Positions 10,465-23,700 of a stretch of 64,000 nt of DNA are shown piece by piece. Every line of letters begins with the position of its first letter. Within the stretch, counting starts at the first letter, position 1. Location of the stretch: positions 2,913,106-2,977,105 of the forward strand of contig CM055098.1 of the NCBI GenBank assembly GCA_029204225.1. The letters are read 5' to 3'. The notes under the pieces are model-generated. The model was not told where the DNA came from, ran no database searches, and was given only the letters and a program-made list of their open reading frames with translations. The position numbers and the translations under genes are program-made. The DNA is from Diphasiastrum complanatum (lineage: Eukaryota; Streptophyta; Lycopodiopsida; Lycopodiales; Lycopodiaceae).

Positions 10465-12825
10465 GTCTTGCCTTCCTTCGATCAATTGTTCCGTTGGCAT
10501 TAAATTTGACCTTAAAGATCCATTTGCAATCAATGATATTGCAGCTAATAGGAGCTTTGACTAGTGACCATGTCTGGTTTTTGATCAGAGAGAAATACTC
10601 TCTGTCCATAGCTTCTCTCCGGAGGTCAGAGTCTGGTTGGCTGAGTGCCTCTTCGACTGTCGTTGGTTCCTGTATCAAGAGACATGCAGACTCAGGAGTA
10701 TACCTTGTGGGCTGTGCGCACTCGGCTTGATCTTTTGGGAGGATTTGACTGATGAACCACTCCTGGGACTTGTTGTTGGGTAGCAGCAACGTCTTCGTCT
10801 GATTCGATGTCAAAAAGTGGTTGACAATGGACACGCCTGAGCTAGAAGCTCGGACAGTCGTGTCAATGGCAAGTCATGAAGGTTCTCCTGGAGCAATATC
10901 CTTGCCTTTGATGTCGACGAACTGATCCTCAATAAAGACTGTATCCTGGCTATACAAGATTTGCTTGTATGTATTATCAGATGAAGTATATCCAATCAGG
11001 ATGGTCTTGAGACCTTGGAAGTCCAATTTCTTCCTCGTGTCTTTTGGGAACTGTGCGTAGGCAACGCATCCAAACACTCTTAGGTTCTTCACAGAAGGCT
11101 TAGAGCCTGTCCACATCTCGTGGGGTGTCTTGCCTGAGATGGCCTTGGTCGAACATCTGTTTTAGAGACAGCTTCAGCCCAGAATCTCTTGGGCAGTGAT
11201 GCATGCGCTAGCATACATTTGGCTGATTCAACCAAGGTGCGGCTTCCTCTTGGGTAACCGATTAGACTGAGGACTGTAAGGAGTGATGAATTGTTGTTCA
11301 ATGCCTTGGCTTTGGTAGTACTCCTTAAACTCGATAGAGATGTATTCTCCACCATTGTCTGACGTTAGGGCCTTGATCATCCTTCCAGTTTCCTTTTCTG
11401 CACGCTCCTTGAAGATTCTGAAGTAGTTGAAGGAATCTGATTTTTTCTTTATAAAGTACACCATAGTCCTTCTGGAAAACTCATCAATAAAAGTTATAAA
11501 ATACTTTGCATCCTTCAGCGAAGGATTTTTCATTGGGCCACAAATGTCTGAATGTACAATGTCTAACAATCCTCTAGCTATATGTTGATGGCTTGATTTA
11601 AATGGTTTCCTAGTCTGTTTATCAACTAGACAGTCTTGACAGATAGGTAACTCGACTTTATCATGAGGATAGTCGAGATCAAGAACAATAGATTGTCTAG
11701 ACATTTGTTGTACAACAGCATGATTCAAGTGACCAAGTCTATAATGCCAAAGCAAACTTTTATTTGCATGAATAGAAGTACTAAGCACCTGACTAGAGGC
11801 AGAAAAGCAATGACTTAATTTATACAAGTATCCATGCCTCTTTCCGAGTGCTAGGATCTTGCCTGTCCTATCAACTATTTTGCACTGATCACATTCGAAT
11901 TCTACTCTATGTCCTAGATCTATGATTCTGCTTACAGAGAGCAGATTCGTAGATAAATTTGGTACATACAGGACTTTAGAAAGTAGCTTAGACTGATCAT
12001 TTGCAAAGCTTAATCTTACAGTACCTTCACCTTTAATAGCGTGTGTGCTATTGTCGCCAAGGTGAACATATTTCTTGGTACTATAAGGTGTATAGGACTC
12101 GAAACAGCCAATGAGGTTGGTCATGTGCTGAGTGGCTCCGGAATCCAGGAACCAAGAACTGTTGCCGGATGCTCCTTGATGGTTGGTCATGAAGGCATCA
12201 TGATCCGCTTTTTGAATAGGCTGTGGAGCTTCTGCAGCTGCATTTTCCACTTGATCGACTGCCCCTTGTTGTTGTTCTTTGCTTGCAGTATTCGGCAATC
12301 TTGAATTTCGTGGTTGTTTCGCTTGTAGTATCTGCAGAACAGCTTCTTCTTCGTCTGCGAATTCGACTGTTCTTTGTGTTGTGCTGGTTTCTGGTCTGGC
12401 TTTGATTGCTTCGGGCCTTTCTTCTTCTTCTGCTTAGTCGTGCTTTTGTTGGTGTATAAAGCGTGAGAATCAGCTGAGGAACTTGAGGCTTCATTCCTCC
12501 GCGTGTCTTCTTGCAACAACATAGTAATGACTCTCAAAAGAGTCAGTTCTGGATGTGTCGTGATGATTATCACCCAGCTGTCGTATGAGCTTGGCAAGCT
12601 TGTAAGCAGTTGCATCACTACGTCTTGATCGTCTATGACAGATCCGACAGCGGCCATTTGCCTTAGTAGGTTCTTGAATTGATTGATGTTATTCTGCAGG
12701 GAATCACCAGTCGCCATCTTGAGGGAGTAATATTTCTTCCTGAGATGTAGCTTGGAAGCTATCTCTCGCACTTCGTATAGTGTGCTCGAGATGTCCCAGA
12801 CTTCTTTCGATGTCTGGGCCTCAAA
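10465..12825 (-). pseudogene. Copia A: gag, protease, integrase and N-terminal RT (5' truncated)
   Basis: This is the other half of element A. On the minus strand it reads from gag to RT. Gag has TSKEVWDISSTLYEV, SLPSSYDSWV and a knuckle in which the second cysteine is lost (CRYYKRNNHEIQDC). Protease has WFLDSGATQHMTN with an intact DSGA. Integrase has HSDICGPM, TSDNGGEYIS and FITPYSPQSN; just past the third catalytic site the frame breaks (RLPKRKPH). RT starts with NIIDCKWIFKVKFN. The open segment 12298-11228 spans 356 codons. The element ends abruptly near 12825, about 300 bp short of the gag start, so its 5' LTR is lost. Confidence 0.88.
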
Positions 12826-13088
12826 TGAAGGTGGGTAGGGCACCTAAACTGGTGAGACATGCCAAGGATTGCCCATATCTAGTGAACATTTGGCGGATGA
12901 GAAGCGTCTCTAGCTTAGATCATCAAAAATTCATGATTCAATCAAGTTTGTGTGTGATCTAGATGAGATTTTGAGGCCATAGTCGCATAGTTTTATGAAA
13001 TTGAAATGTGTTTGAGTGTTTTTTAAATCTTTTGAATGTTTCCAAAGTATTCTGAAACTCGTGGAAGAGGTTGGCCCAAAATTATCTT

Positions 13089-13350
13089 GGAGTAACTTAT
13101 CTTAGTGTAAGGCAAGATCTAGATACAAGCAGAGATTGACATTGGTTGTGAGATTGATCTCACATAGATGACTGGTTGTGGAGCCTACTTCATTTTACTC
13201 TTGTATGTTGGAGTAACTTATCTTAGTGTAAGGCAAGATCTAGATACAAGCAGAGATTGACATTGGTTGTGAGATTGATCTCACATAGTGATAGAATGGA
13301 ACACTACATAGATGACTGGTTGTGGAGCCTACTTCATTTTACTCTTGTAG
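13089..13350. repeat. Tandem duplication, about 120 bp
   Basis: A unit starting GGAGTAACTTATCTTAG occurs at 13089 and again at 13210 with almost no difference, except that the second copy has an extra 23 bp (TGATAGAATGGAACACTACA and three more bases) inside. The extra bases end in the same ATAG as the sequence before them, so the shorter copy may have lost them by slippage between short repeats. Confidence 0.85.
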
Positions 13351-13981
13351 TAGCAAATTGATTTCATGAGCAAGCCTTATGCACATGGAAAATTCCTAAG
13401 AGGATGCCAACTTGGTAGAATGATAAATTATATAATTGTCTTTAATGACCAAAATGAGTTGTAGTTGTAGGGATATCTTAATACTAAAGTTGCAGGAGAT
13501 CGAGAAGACAAACATCCAGCAAAAATTATAGTTGTGGCATCTACTTGAAGACCTACAACTCTTGCAAGTAGTTCTCACAATTATACTTTGTGAAAACCAA
13601 AGCTGAATGTAATTGGCAAAGCATAATGTATTTCACACAAATGAAACACAGAGCTAAACAAGCACTTTATTAGGAATAAGCACAAGAAGAGAAATTGAGT
13701 TTGAAAGAGTTTGTGTTGTGATATGAATCAAAGGTTGTTGATATACTTACTAGGATTCTACTTAGAAAAAAGTTTGAAAGTTTTGATGATATATTGAAAG
13801 TTAAACATAAATTAATCCTTGAACGGGAGTGTTAGAGATGCAATGCAAGTCTCATTCATATGTTTTTGCCCCTCTCAAACCATATTCCTTCCATATATGA
13901 AATGACACTCAACAAACATATTCTCAAAATGAGAGCTATTGCTATGACTAGATTTTTCTTCCTTATTTTTATGTCAAATTT

Positions 13982-14112
13982 CCTTCATTACCATATAAAC
14001 CTTGGTAGATTGTCTTTCCAATAGAGAGATGAAGATTGTTCGTGAGTTTTTCTTCATTACCATATAAACCTTGGTAGATTGTCTTCCCAATAGAGAGATG
14101 AAGATTGTTCGT
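13982..14112. repeat. Tandem duplication, 69-bp period
   Basis: A segment beginning CTTCATTACCATATAAACC and ending GAAGATTGTTCGT occurs at about 13983-14043 and again at about 14052-14112, with one substitution (TCTTTCC against TCTTCCC). Confidence 0.85.
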
Positions 14113-15198
14113 ATCCTCTTGAGTTCAAAACAAAAGAGAGATGCTATTGATAGCTACTTTTGATTTTATAAGTTTAACCACCTTGCTTCATTCAAAAGGT
14201 TTCTCCACAAATCTAAAAAATCTCTTGAATTACGCCAAGTGAGATACAGATTATTTTTGAGGACGTCTTTCTCGGTTGCCCTATAAGCTTCGACAAAATA
14301 ATTCACAAAATCATCTGTTTCATAAAGGCAACTTTAATTTCCTGCCTTCGATCTTCAGACCCAATAATTTACATACATTAAATTTGCCAACAAACTCTCC
14401 TTAGATTCCCATAAGTCATTGGCTAGTATAGTTCCAACTATCAAAGATGTCATCTTCATTCAATCTTTATTTTTAGTGAACTACTTTTCAAGGGCATTCA
14501 AGGGATGGTACAAATCATGGATGCCTTAATAGCTGCTTCCCCAAATCAATATATGACACATTCTTGTGTCATGAGGTTACTACTACCAAGAATAGATAGA
14601 TCTGAGTTTAAACAGATTCTAAATCTTTTCTAAAAAGAGAGTATAAACCTCTCCATCAAATCTTTCAATGCCTAAAAACCTAAATTTATTACAAGTGTCC
14701 TGATCACACAAGCAAAGGCTTCCTCAATGATAATTGTATAAAAAATCTAAAAGTAATGATGAAACAAGTCCTGAATAGGAGCCAAACAAGCTGAAAAATG
14801 GATGATATGAAAGAGTGTTTCCTGACATTTTAGCAAGACTTTGTAATAAAAAAGTTACTTCATTTAAAAGATGGTCAAAGAAGCTCATAAATTGCTCTCT
14901 CTGGAGTTTTTATAATGCCATATCAAACTTGGTACTAGGTTTCCTCTGCCTTCAAAAGTCAAATCCAATGTGATCCTAAAAGAATCACGCCTTGTTAGGT
15001 TGGTCAAAACAACAGCAGCTGAAACACGTCTCCTTCACCAGGCCCAAAACAATGCTCTTTTTGAGCAATATTCCCACATGAGAAAGTTGTGCACATACCA
15101 ATATGCTTCTCCCATAGCTACAACAAGAGAAAATTTCCATGAAAAGATGCAATTCTCTCCAGTGCTCTTCCAATGCACAGGTTCAAGGAGAGTAATAT

Positions 15199-15337
15199 AA
15201 AAGAACTGAAGCATCAAAAGGGCAATCCAGTAGCATAAGGGGCACACTGAGCAAGCTTGAGATTGATACAAAAGAAATAACGCATCGAAAGGTAAATCCA
15301 GTAGCATGTGAAGCATATTGAGTAAGCTTTGGATTGA
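15199..15337. repeat. Diverged tandem duplication, 71-bp period
   Basis: GCATCAAAAGGGCAATCCAG at 15211 and GCATCGAAAGGTAAATCCAG at 15282 begin two copies that share AGTAGCAT...TGAG.AAGCTT.GATTGA. They differ at roughly one base in six, so this duplication is older than the two to its left. Confidence 0.7.
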
Positions 15338-16655
15338 GGTTCCCTCTCAAACCACCAGAAGGGTCTCTTTTGAAAAAAAAAGAAATTTGGCTTGAGAAAT
15401 TCCCCGTCAACAGCATTTTAGAACAGTGTCTAAAAATGATCATGCTATGTACAATGCTTCAAAGGTGTAACAATCAAACTTGAAAGACCAACTTCTAGCA
15501 AATCCTCCTCAGAAATAAGGTAGCAGAGCTAGGATGTCATCATATCTACCAATTTTGTGCAGACTTTGCAATCGACATAATTTCTTGAATTCACCACCCC
15601 AAATGTTGCCGACAGCTACTACGATGCTAGCTTTTGAAATACATTGAACTTTTAGAATCTAATGTGAGTTACGCCTAGCATATAGAAAAAATGTAACTGC
15701 ATGTTACACTTGAAATAGTTTGATAATTGTTGAGACGTGACAAAGATTGCCTACAGCGTACTCAGCAGCTGAAAAAGAGAATTCAGGGAACAAGCAACAG
15801 CAAATAAGTTCTTCATTGTGAGATTTATTTGACTTTTATAAAAAGAATGCAGAATATGCCTTTCTGTACAACAAGACTCTAATGCATTGAGAGCCTTCTG
15901 AAACTCAGTAAAAGATCTGAAAGTTGAAACGTTGACGACCAAGCAACACCTTTGACAGCTTCCTCTTCCAACGCTACAGTATAAAGAAAATGCTGGACTA
16001 CATATCCCACACGTGAATACCTTCTCAAACAATGACCTCCAAGCAAGGCAAAACCTCAGATTCCAAACAAGACTGCATAACCCATGTGCTTATGCTGCAA
16101 CCTTAACAAAACACTGAAACTTTCTTCACACCCTCTGCTACAAACATGACTTCGTCCCATTCAGATTTGCTCTCCAACAAAGTTCTATTAGACAATGCAG
16201 GAAAGTTCTAGAGCCTAACCGTCTGTCCTGAGCATGAAAATTCATACGGCCAGCTTGATCTTGAGATTCTAAACGCTTATTTTATCTACAGTGCTCCAAT
16301 TTTACTCTAACAAACCGCCCTTGCTCAGAATATCCAAGTTCCTCACCTAGGAAGTTGAATTAATACCCTTCAATGAAAAGAGCAGAAGAAAAACATAGCC
16401 ATCTTCAACCAACAATACATCTAGCATGTCACATGTGCCGCCTTTTAAACCTAAGCTCCAAGAACCATTGGTCGTGAGAAAAAATTAACAATAGGAAAAG
16501 GTAGTGACATGCCGGGTGTCACCTGCAGGAAAATCAGATTGGCTGCACAACCGTCGTTCAAATGATTGGAGCTCCTGAAATCACTTGACAGCAAAATGTC
16601 ATGCAGTAAAGCTTAAGTGCAACCCCAATATGTGATTCTTATTCTCCACAGGACC

Positions 16656-17725
16656 TTATGCCACACCTTCAAAACACTGAGATGCAGAGTCAGAAACTGT
16701 CCCGAGAAGTAATGAGTGTCTCAGGTTCCTCTTCGGACTTTCTCCTCTTGTATGTATCAACTTCGTCCCAAGCCCTGCTCCAAGTTCTTGACTCCAACTG
16801 GCAATGGGCAAAAGAGCATCTTCTGTGTTGTTTACCAAATCCTTTTTGACACTTGAACCTCTGAGAACCATGTTGCTGGAGCTCTTTGGAGCCTTTTGAG
16901 AGTCAAGCTGCCACAGCACAGAGGGTTCTGTATTCACATAACCTCCTCCACCAAGCTTCGATATTTTCTTTCTTCCAAAATGTGGTGCAAGTGAAACCTC
17001 ATTAACAGTGTGATGATGCTTGTTTGACCGTACACCCAACTGGGTCTGTTCATCTTGATAAGTCAAAACCATTCTAACTTTCTTCTCTGCTTCAATGGTG
17101 TCTGCAGCTATCATAGCAGACACAGCATTGCGCATGGCCGCATCCGCGATGGCGTAAAGGGCCTGAGCTTTTGCTCTTTTGCGAGCAGCCACATCGACAG
17201 CCTTTTTAGCAATAGCTGCTTTAGCCAGGGCAACTGCTTCCAGATCCAAACCCAAAATTGGAGAAACATTGTTAGTTGAATCTAAATCCAAGAAGACAGG
17301 GTCAATATCTCTAGTCTTTGGCAGGAAACTACCCCATGAGTTAAAACTAGGACAGAAAGGTGTTAAGTTTGACGGGTTTTCTTCAGTCCCTTGGAGTCCT
17401 ATTTCCTTAGATATACCTACATTCTGTAACATTCGAAGCTGCCTTTGTGATTTTCCCTTGCCTTTTGGCAGAAAATCCTCATCCATTGCAAAAATTCGCT
17501 TCTTCTTGGCTCTTCTTCCAATTTTTTTGCTATTCCATCTCTGCCTTCCACTACTAGAACTCTTTCTCCAAAGCCTCAAGCCAATATCACTGTTTATGAT
17601 TGTGTCCGATCGATTGCCTGGACGAACTTTTCCTCCTGTGATTGGTGGAGCATCGCCCACACCAAAAGAGCTAGCTCCCACACCAGAGTTTTCATAAAAA
17701 GCTTGAGAGTAAGCCTTCCTCCAAC
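16656..17725 (-). CDS. EPCR: EPCR-like exon 5 (C-terminus)
   Basis: The acceptor CATAACAG is followed by GTTGGAGGAAGGC, which completes the split glycine codon and gives EELLIG-WRKAYSQ. The exon runs 355 codons to a TAA at 16656-16658. A basic segment (RRAKKKRIFAMDED) and the alanine-rich helix RKRAKAQALYAIADAAMRNA are the conserved parts. The remainder is polar and of low complexity. Confidence 0.85.
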
Positions 17726-20700
17726 CTGTTATGAAAACAGCAGACAAATGAATGAGCTCCGCATCCAAGAATACAAATAAAAAGCACTAAAAAGGAGTAC
17801 AGCATAGCACAGAACCAAAATTTCAGTAAAAATTACCCCAATGGACTAACAATAAGCTTGAGTGCTTTCGCTTGATGCAGCTTAAAAACATTTAGCAAAA
17901 CTACAAGCCAAAATCAGCTCTGCCAGGTCAAAAAATCTACCAGCGTCAGGCTTTTTTTGACAGAACTTGATTATGATGGATATGTATTGTGGCAGTTACA
18001 GAAAAATTAAACCAAAAATATCAAAAAAAAACTTGACAGCAAAATCCCCTGAATTTGACATTGCACGCCTAGCTTAATGAAATCAGTGCCCCCTTAGAAT
18101 AGTTTATTGACATCCCTGGGCCCATTTTGGCCCTTATAAAAATATCCCCTTATTGTTTGTCTCATCCCTAGCCTACTGCCACCCAGATACCTACACATGG
18201 CACATGGGCATTGTTGCCCTCAAAATAGGAGACATACTTTCTGAGCTAATGTTGCAGTTTCACTTTTATTTCCTGAAATTGTTGATAGAATTGTGAAAGA
18301 ACTCTTAGTTGAACCGACGTTCAAAAAAATTTCCTGCTTAGGTCTTGAGAAGACGGCCAATGAAAAAGTTGATGATGCACATGTTTGTATAGTGACATGA
18401 TCACCCCATTATTATGAGACACTCATGAGCAAAGGGCAAAGCCTTGTCAATTTCGTTACATGCAATAGAAAGAAAGAAAGAAAGCTTTATTAATGTCTTT
18501 TGATGCCAAAAAACATATAAGACAGAGTAGTACATCTCAAGTGTGTAGTAGCTAGGGAGCATAGTAACTCCACAAAACAGCTAAAGAAATATAATTTGAA
18601 ATAGAAATGCAATCTGAAATACATAATGTCTATCACTAAAAAAAAAATCTACAACAGACAGAAGTATATCCAAGAGATAGCACTGTGAGTGATATCAGCT
18701 GAGACCACTGAAGAAGTCTGTGATACGAGGTCCCGAAGATGATGCAGTAAAAGATGGACGCTAATGTCGTCTGTGTCGTCTCTGTGGGTGCTGACTCTGT
18801 GCAATATGGGACCTCTAAGGGAAAACTCTCCTAGTAACCGTAGGTGCTCAAGCTATGGTAATACCTAAGGTCAAGCGTTGTCTCTGATCTCGATGAGCTA
18901 GGTCAATGTCGATGTCATCATCTGAAACTGAAACTGCTCGGGGACGGCGACTGGTGAAAAAGTCCATAATCTGAGGCTGCGTATCACTATCCACTGAAGC
19001 ACGGACTCTCCGTAGCAAGTACATCTCGTATATCATAAGGGCGACGATCCACATAAGTGATAAGAGAGTGTAAAGTGGGTGCATCTCTGAAAAGACAATG
19101 GTAACATCCCTGGATCTCATAATAGACCGAGAGGCCGAACATCTATAAAGGAAATGCTCCTCCGACTCAATAGAGTGAAGGGGATATTGGGAGAGCTCCC
19201 ATAGTGCTTCAAAACTGAACCTAGCGAATGGGAAAAAACATTTGTGAGCTACAAACGGGCGATTAGGTCAAAGTTAAAGTCACAGATACAAGTTTAAGGC
19301 AGCTTGTAGTGTGTTTCTGTTGCATGTTGTGGAGGCTACAAGCATTTGCCTTTCAACGATTTATGTTGCTAAGATCCATTGTAGCAGAGCTAGGAACATT
19401 GTCTTGCGATTCCTTTGCTTACTTTTCAGCCTGTGGAGCATACTTGCATTGAGATTCTAGAAACACGGTCAGACACAAACGCGTTTCTGGTTTGGGCCAG
19501 GTTTTCTCAGAAATGTTTTTGTTTTGGGTGATTTTTGTGGGCAATATGGATATCAAATTAAAGCATAAATCAAGGGCATTAGATTTATGTAGGTTGCCGA
19601 ATGTTTCAGTTACAATGTGATCCAGTTTAGGTGCATCAATCCCTGTTGGATTCTGTCATGGGGTTCAAGTTTTTTGATATCATTTTTTTTTTTGGTCAGC
19701 GATTCTGTTCCAAAATGCGTTTCTGGGAAGTTTTTGCCCAGAAACACGATTCTGGGCAACCATGTGTGGAGTGTCATCCGGCATAGCAATTATGGATTAG
19801 CATGTGCATATTTGCAGTTTAAAGTTTAGGCATTTCACACTATTTTTTATTGCCTTTCATCGCTCCAGTGTTAAGCCATGTGAGTCGGGTAGTCAAGAGT
19901 GAAGGGTGGAGGAGGTACATGGGAGGATGTTGATCTGTTGGATGTATATGAGGTCCCTTATCTAGAATCATGAGCACAAAGATGGTGTTCTCTTCATAAG
20001 ACAAAGGTGTCAAGGGAGGGATGCTTGCCACACATTAAAACTCTAGGACGTAAGCACAGCACCCTGCTTCCTCATCGTGTTTGCACACTTGAGGGGGCAA
20101 TTTGCCAATGTTGCCCAAAAAACCTCTGATCTTTTGAGAGAGAAGTTGGCTTGAAAATATGGATGGGGAGACAATGAACAACGTACTTAGTTGTAAATGA
20201 CCAAAGCCTAATCAAACTTACAGCCTGGCAGGCTAGCCGCTACAGCATACAAGTTTGCAACTTACAAGTTACTGACCACAACCTACAACAAAATAGCATC
20301 GTAATTTGTAGCACTAAGCATACTAAATCTATAATCCTGATATAATCAAATAAGTTTGCAACTTCCAACTTACAGCTGCAAGTTATAGGTTACACAAAAA
20401 AATTACAAAAATGTGCTCTTCATCCCAACCAAATTTTGATGGTCAAAACAATTATTTTAGTGAAAGTTCATGGGTCAAAAATACATCAATGAATCAGATG
20501 TAGATCCGGGTTATAAGAACCCTAATGATTACTTGTCGCTCAAGTTCTAACTTCAAATTGGATAGAAAAAACTAAATTCTATAGTTGCTTTAGCTCCTTG
20601 TCAGGCAACCTCAAAATGAAAATCAACATCTTCAAATTGAAGTTCAACAACTTCCTCATCAACATCTCGAAAGTCTGGCCCCTTTGGAACCAGTTGCTAC

Positions 20701-23700
20701 GATAGCTAACATGTTGGCCACCCAACATCTCAAATGTCTGATGCACATCTTCCATGACCACCTTCCATTTAGCAGAGAGCCTATGCCCATCTGACTCCAT
20801 CTCAACCTCATCAATGACAACCTTCATTAATTTTAACTTAAAATAGTTGATGATGTTTTGCTTGCCTTCATCGATAACAATCATGGGCTACAATGCATCC
20901 ATCGTTCTATCCATCTTCTCATGGATCAACTTCACGTTTGCACCCTCCCACCGCTCAACCAATCAAAGCAACTTCAGCAAAAATATCCCATATGACTTGT
21001 GCTTGCTCCCAAAATTGTTGCCAAGAATGCGCATCTCTATTTCTTGGACTATGTTGATCTGAGAAGTTCTCCAACTCTGCCATAGGTCACTTATGGGACA
21101 CATCCGCAATTCTCGGCCAATGTTTTTTGAGCACAATAGAGATTTATGCATATCTGAAATTACAATGAAAGACAACATTAATTGATTAAATTGATAATAG
21201 AAATTTATTTGCAAATTGAAAACAGTACTATACTAGTTTCACAAAGCTTTAGGAGCTCCTTGGTGCAATGCTTTTGAAAGATAGAAAGTACTTGTTGCTT
21301 TCAAGCGATGAAAGTGACTATCATCCTTGTTGTGTCCAAGACAAAAGCCACCCAGTCCAGCCAATGTCCTCAAACAATAAATCAAGGCAATGGCATGCAT
21401 GAAATGAAGAATATATGTAGGAACTCTTGCTCCACAAGCTCACCAGCACGAACTCAATTTCATGATTACCCATGGACTTTGTGAATCAACTATTGAAATA
21501 ATGCCTATTTTACCCCTATTGGCTAGGCACTTCCGTGGTTTTATGTTGTACATCTATCATGGGGGCAATTTAATTGTCAATAAATTGTACCCCTATTTCT
21601 AGTTAGGTGCAAGTTGGGTCCAAGTGACCAAGTGTGCATGCCATGTGGCATAAGACTCAAGTTGGAGTAGACACCTCAATAGTTTCTATTTATGAAAAGG
21701 AGGAGTCCACAAGTTGGCCCATGCCTTGCTCTCTCTCTTTGATCAAGTATTTGGAGATCCTTTGGTTTCTTGTGGTGTTTAAACTTTCCTTGTATTGATG
21801 ATGCTTCCATGACTAGTTTCCTTGAAGCTTTCATTTATTGTGTCTATTATTGACATACTTCATAGATAGACTTGTAAGTTTATCATGGTATAAGAGGAGG
21901 TTGTTTAGCTTGTGTTTTGTTAAAGTTTGAAAACTTTAAATCGTTTTTCAAATATCAAATTTAAGGAGCTTAACTAGAAAGCTTTATGTAGAGTGGTCAG
22001 TTTTCACAACAGGAAGCATAGTTGGACAGCAGGTGACAAGAGGAGCACAGCCATACCAAACTTTTTGGATGCTGAGCAATTGAAAAGAGCAGCTTGTGGA
22101 GAATTATGGTGCACCTTCTATTGGAAGATCTGATCAATGTACAAAGCGGATCTTGTGCAAGGCATAGCAATGCCATACTATGTGGCAAAGACAAGAACAA
22201 AAGCAATTGGTTAGGCATAATATCCTAGCTTCGATGAAACCCCAGTTTTCTAAGCACCTCTATTCAAATTTCTTTTGTTCGATTGAAGAATCAACCATGG
22301 TTGGCCTAAGTGAGAACTACTTAGTGGGTCAAGTAAATTGGATGGAACCAATTATAGGGTGTGGAAGTTTAAGATTGAGGACATTCTCATGGATGGAGAA
22401 TGTTGGGACACAATCGTAGGGCTTGAGCCTATTCTAGATTCTGAGACTGGATTGAAAGATTACATCAGGGAAGAATTGAAGGCACATTGTATCATCAACA
22501 TACAATGTGCTACAAGACTTAGTGAGGCTTGGGAGACATTGAGGCCTATGTATGAGACTGTCAATACGGCTGAGGTCCTGCATCTGCAAAGTAAACTACG
22601 TTAAATCAAAATAGAATCCAGTGTTCAATTGTTGAGCACATTACGAAGATCAAGGATCTTTATGACCAACTTGTCGTAACTGGAGAGTATATTAGTGATA
22701 ATGACAGTTTTAGTAGCTTTGAACAATTTGTCAAATGCTTTTCAAGGCTATGTCATGAATCTCTCAGTGAGGGAGAGACTTCCCTCATTTGAAGAGCTAT
22801 GTGGTTTACACATGCATGAAGAGTGAGGAAAATAACCTTTCTGAAAGAAAAGGTAATGATGAGCCGACATTTGCGTCGAAAAAGAAGCAACAGATTTCAA
22901 AGGGCAAGAAAAATGGCAAATTCAACACTGATGATGCAACACAAGATTTTGAGCAATAGATGGGTCAAATGCCAGTTTCAAATTCATAGAATTTTGGTTC
23001 TTCATCTACTCCAACAAAAAATACAAGTTTTGATTTTGAAGGTCGTAAGAAGCAAAGTGAGCAAAAGAAAGGCAAGAAGCGAATAGGTCACTTTGTTAAG
23101 AGGGTTGCAAATAACCATAAGGAAGACAATGGACAGTTTCAACTCTTCATTGCCACGTTGGCAACTCAAGCCATGTGTGCTAGTTGAAACATAGATTTTG
23201 GTGCCTCTAAACACGTGACTCCACATCAAGACTGGTTTAATTCCTTTGAAGAAGTGAATTGTCGACATTGTGTATACCTTGGGGACAACACAACACATCA
23301 TGTCAAAGGCAAAGGAACGATGCCGGTGAAGGTGGCCTTTATAGGCTACATGGCTGACCAACAACACACGTCAGTTGTGCACCGGGTCCAAACAAAGGGT
23401 CGCCTCGCACCAATAGAACATTGGCACGTGGCACCCAAATGACCTATAGCTCTAGACCAGCATCATGTCCCATAAATGAGACTGTCACCTCAGGTAAACC
23501 GTTAAATGCCCTTATGGGTAGGTAACAGGTCTTCATACACGTACTTGGGGATACTTTTCTCTGGTCCTACATTCAGCATGCAACAAGTAGCTACCACTCG
23601 ACTTGCGAAGGGACATGCTCCCCTGTTCAGCTAGAGCGGTTTTGTTTCCGAAAGTCCATCCCAGATGCTCGGTGTAAGGTTTTGATACTATTGTCACCCC

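Larger units (their letters stand above)
12826..16655. other. Non-coding flank 3' of the EPCR-like gene
   Basis: No reading frame here has recognisable homology. The DNA is AT-rich with several local duplications (13089-13350, 13982-14112, 15199-15337). A GGGAG followed by TGTTAGAGATGC near 13825-13840 resembles a polypurine tract plus LTR start of a plus-strand Copia, but nothing else supports it. The part next to 16656 presumably includes the 3' untranslated region of the EPCR-like transcript. I saw no decisive polyadenylation signal. Confidence 0.5.

Noticed and set aside
13825-13850. 3' LTR start of a plus-strand Copia (GGGAG then TGTTAGAG)
   Set aside because: The motif is suggestive, but no RNase H coding precedes it and no LTR end or partner could be found.
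20579-21214. Two minus-strand frames as a possible gene in EPCR intron 4
   Set aside because: No conserved motifs, high methionine and lysine content typical of AT-rich chance frames, and they overlap each other's surroundings without splice logic.
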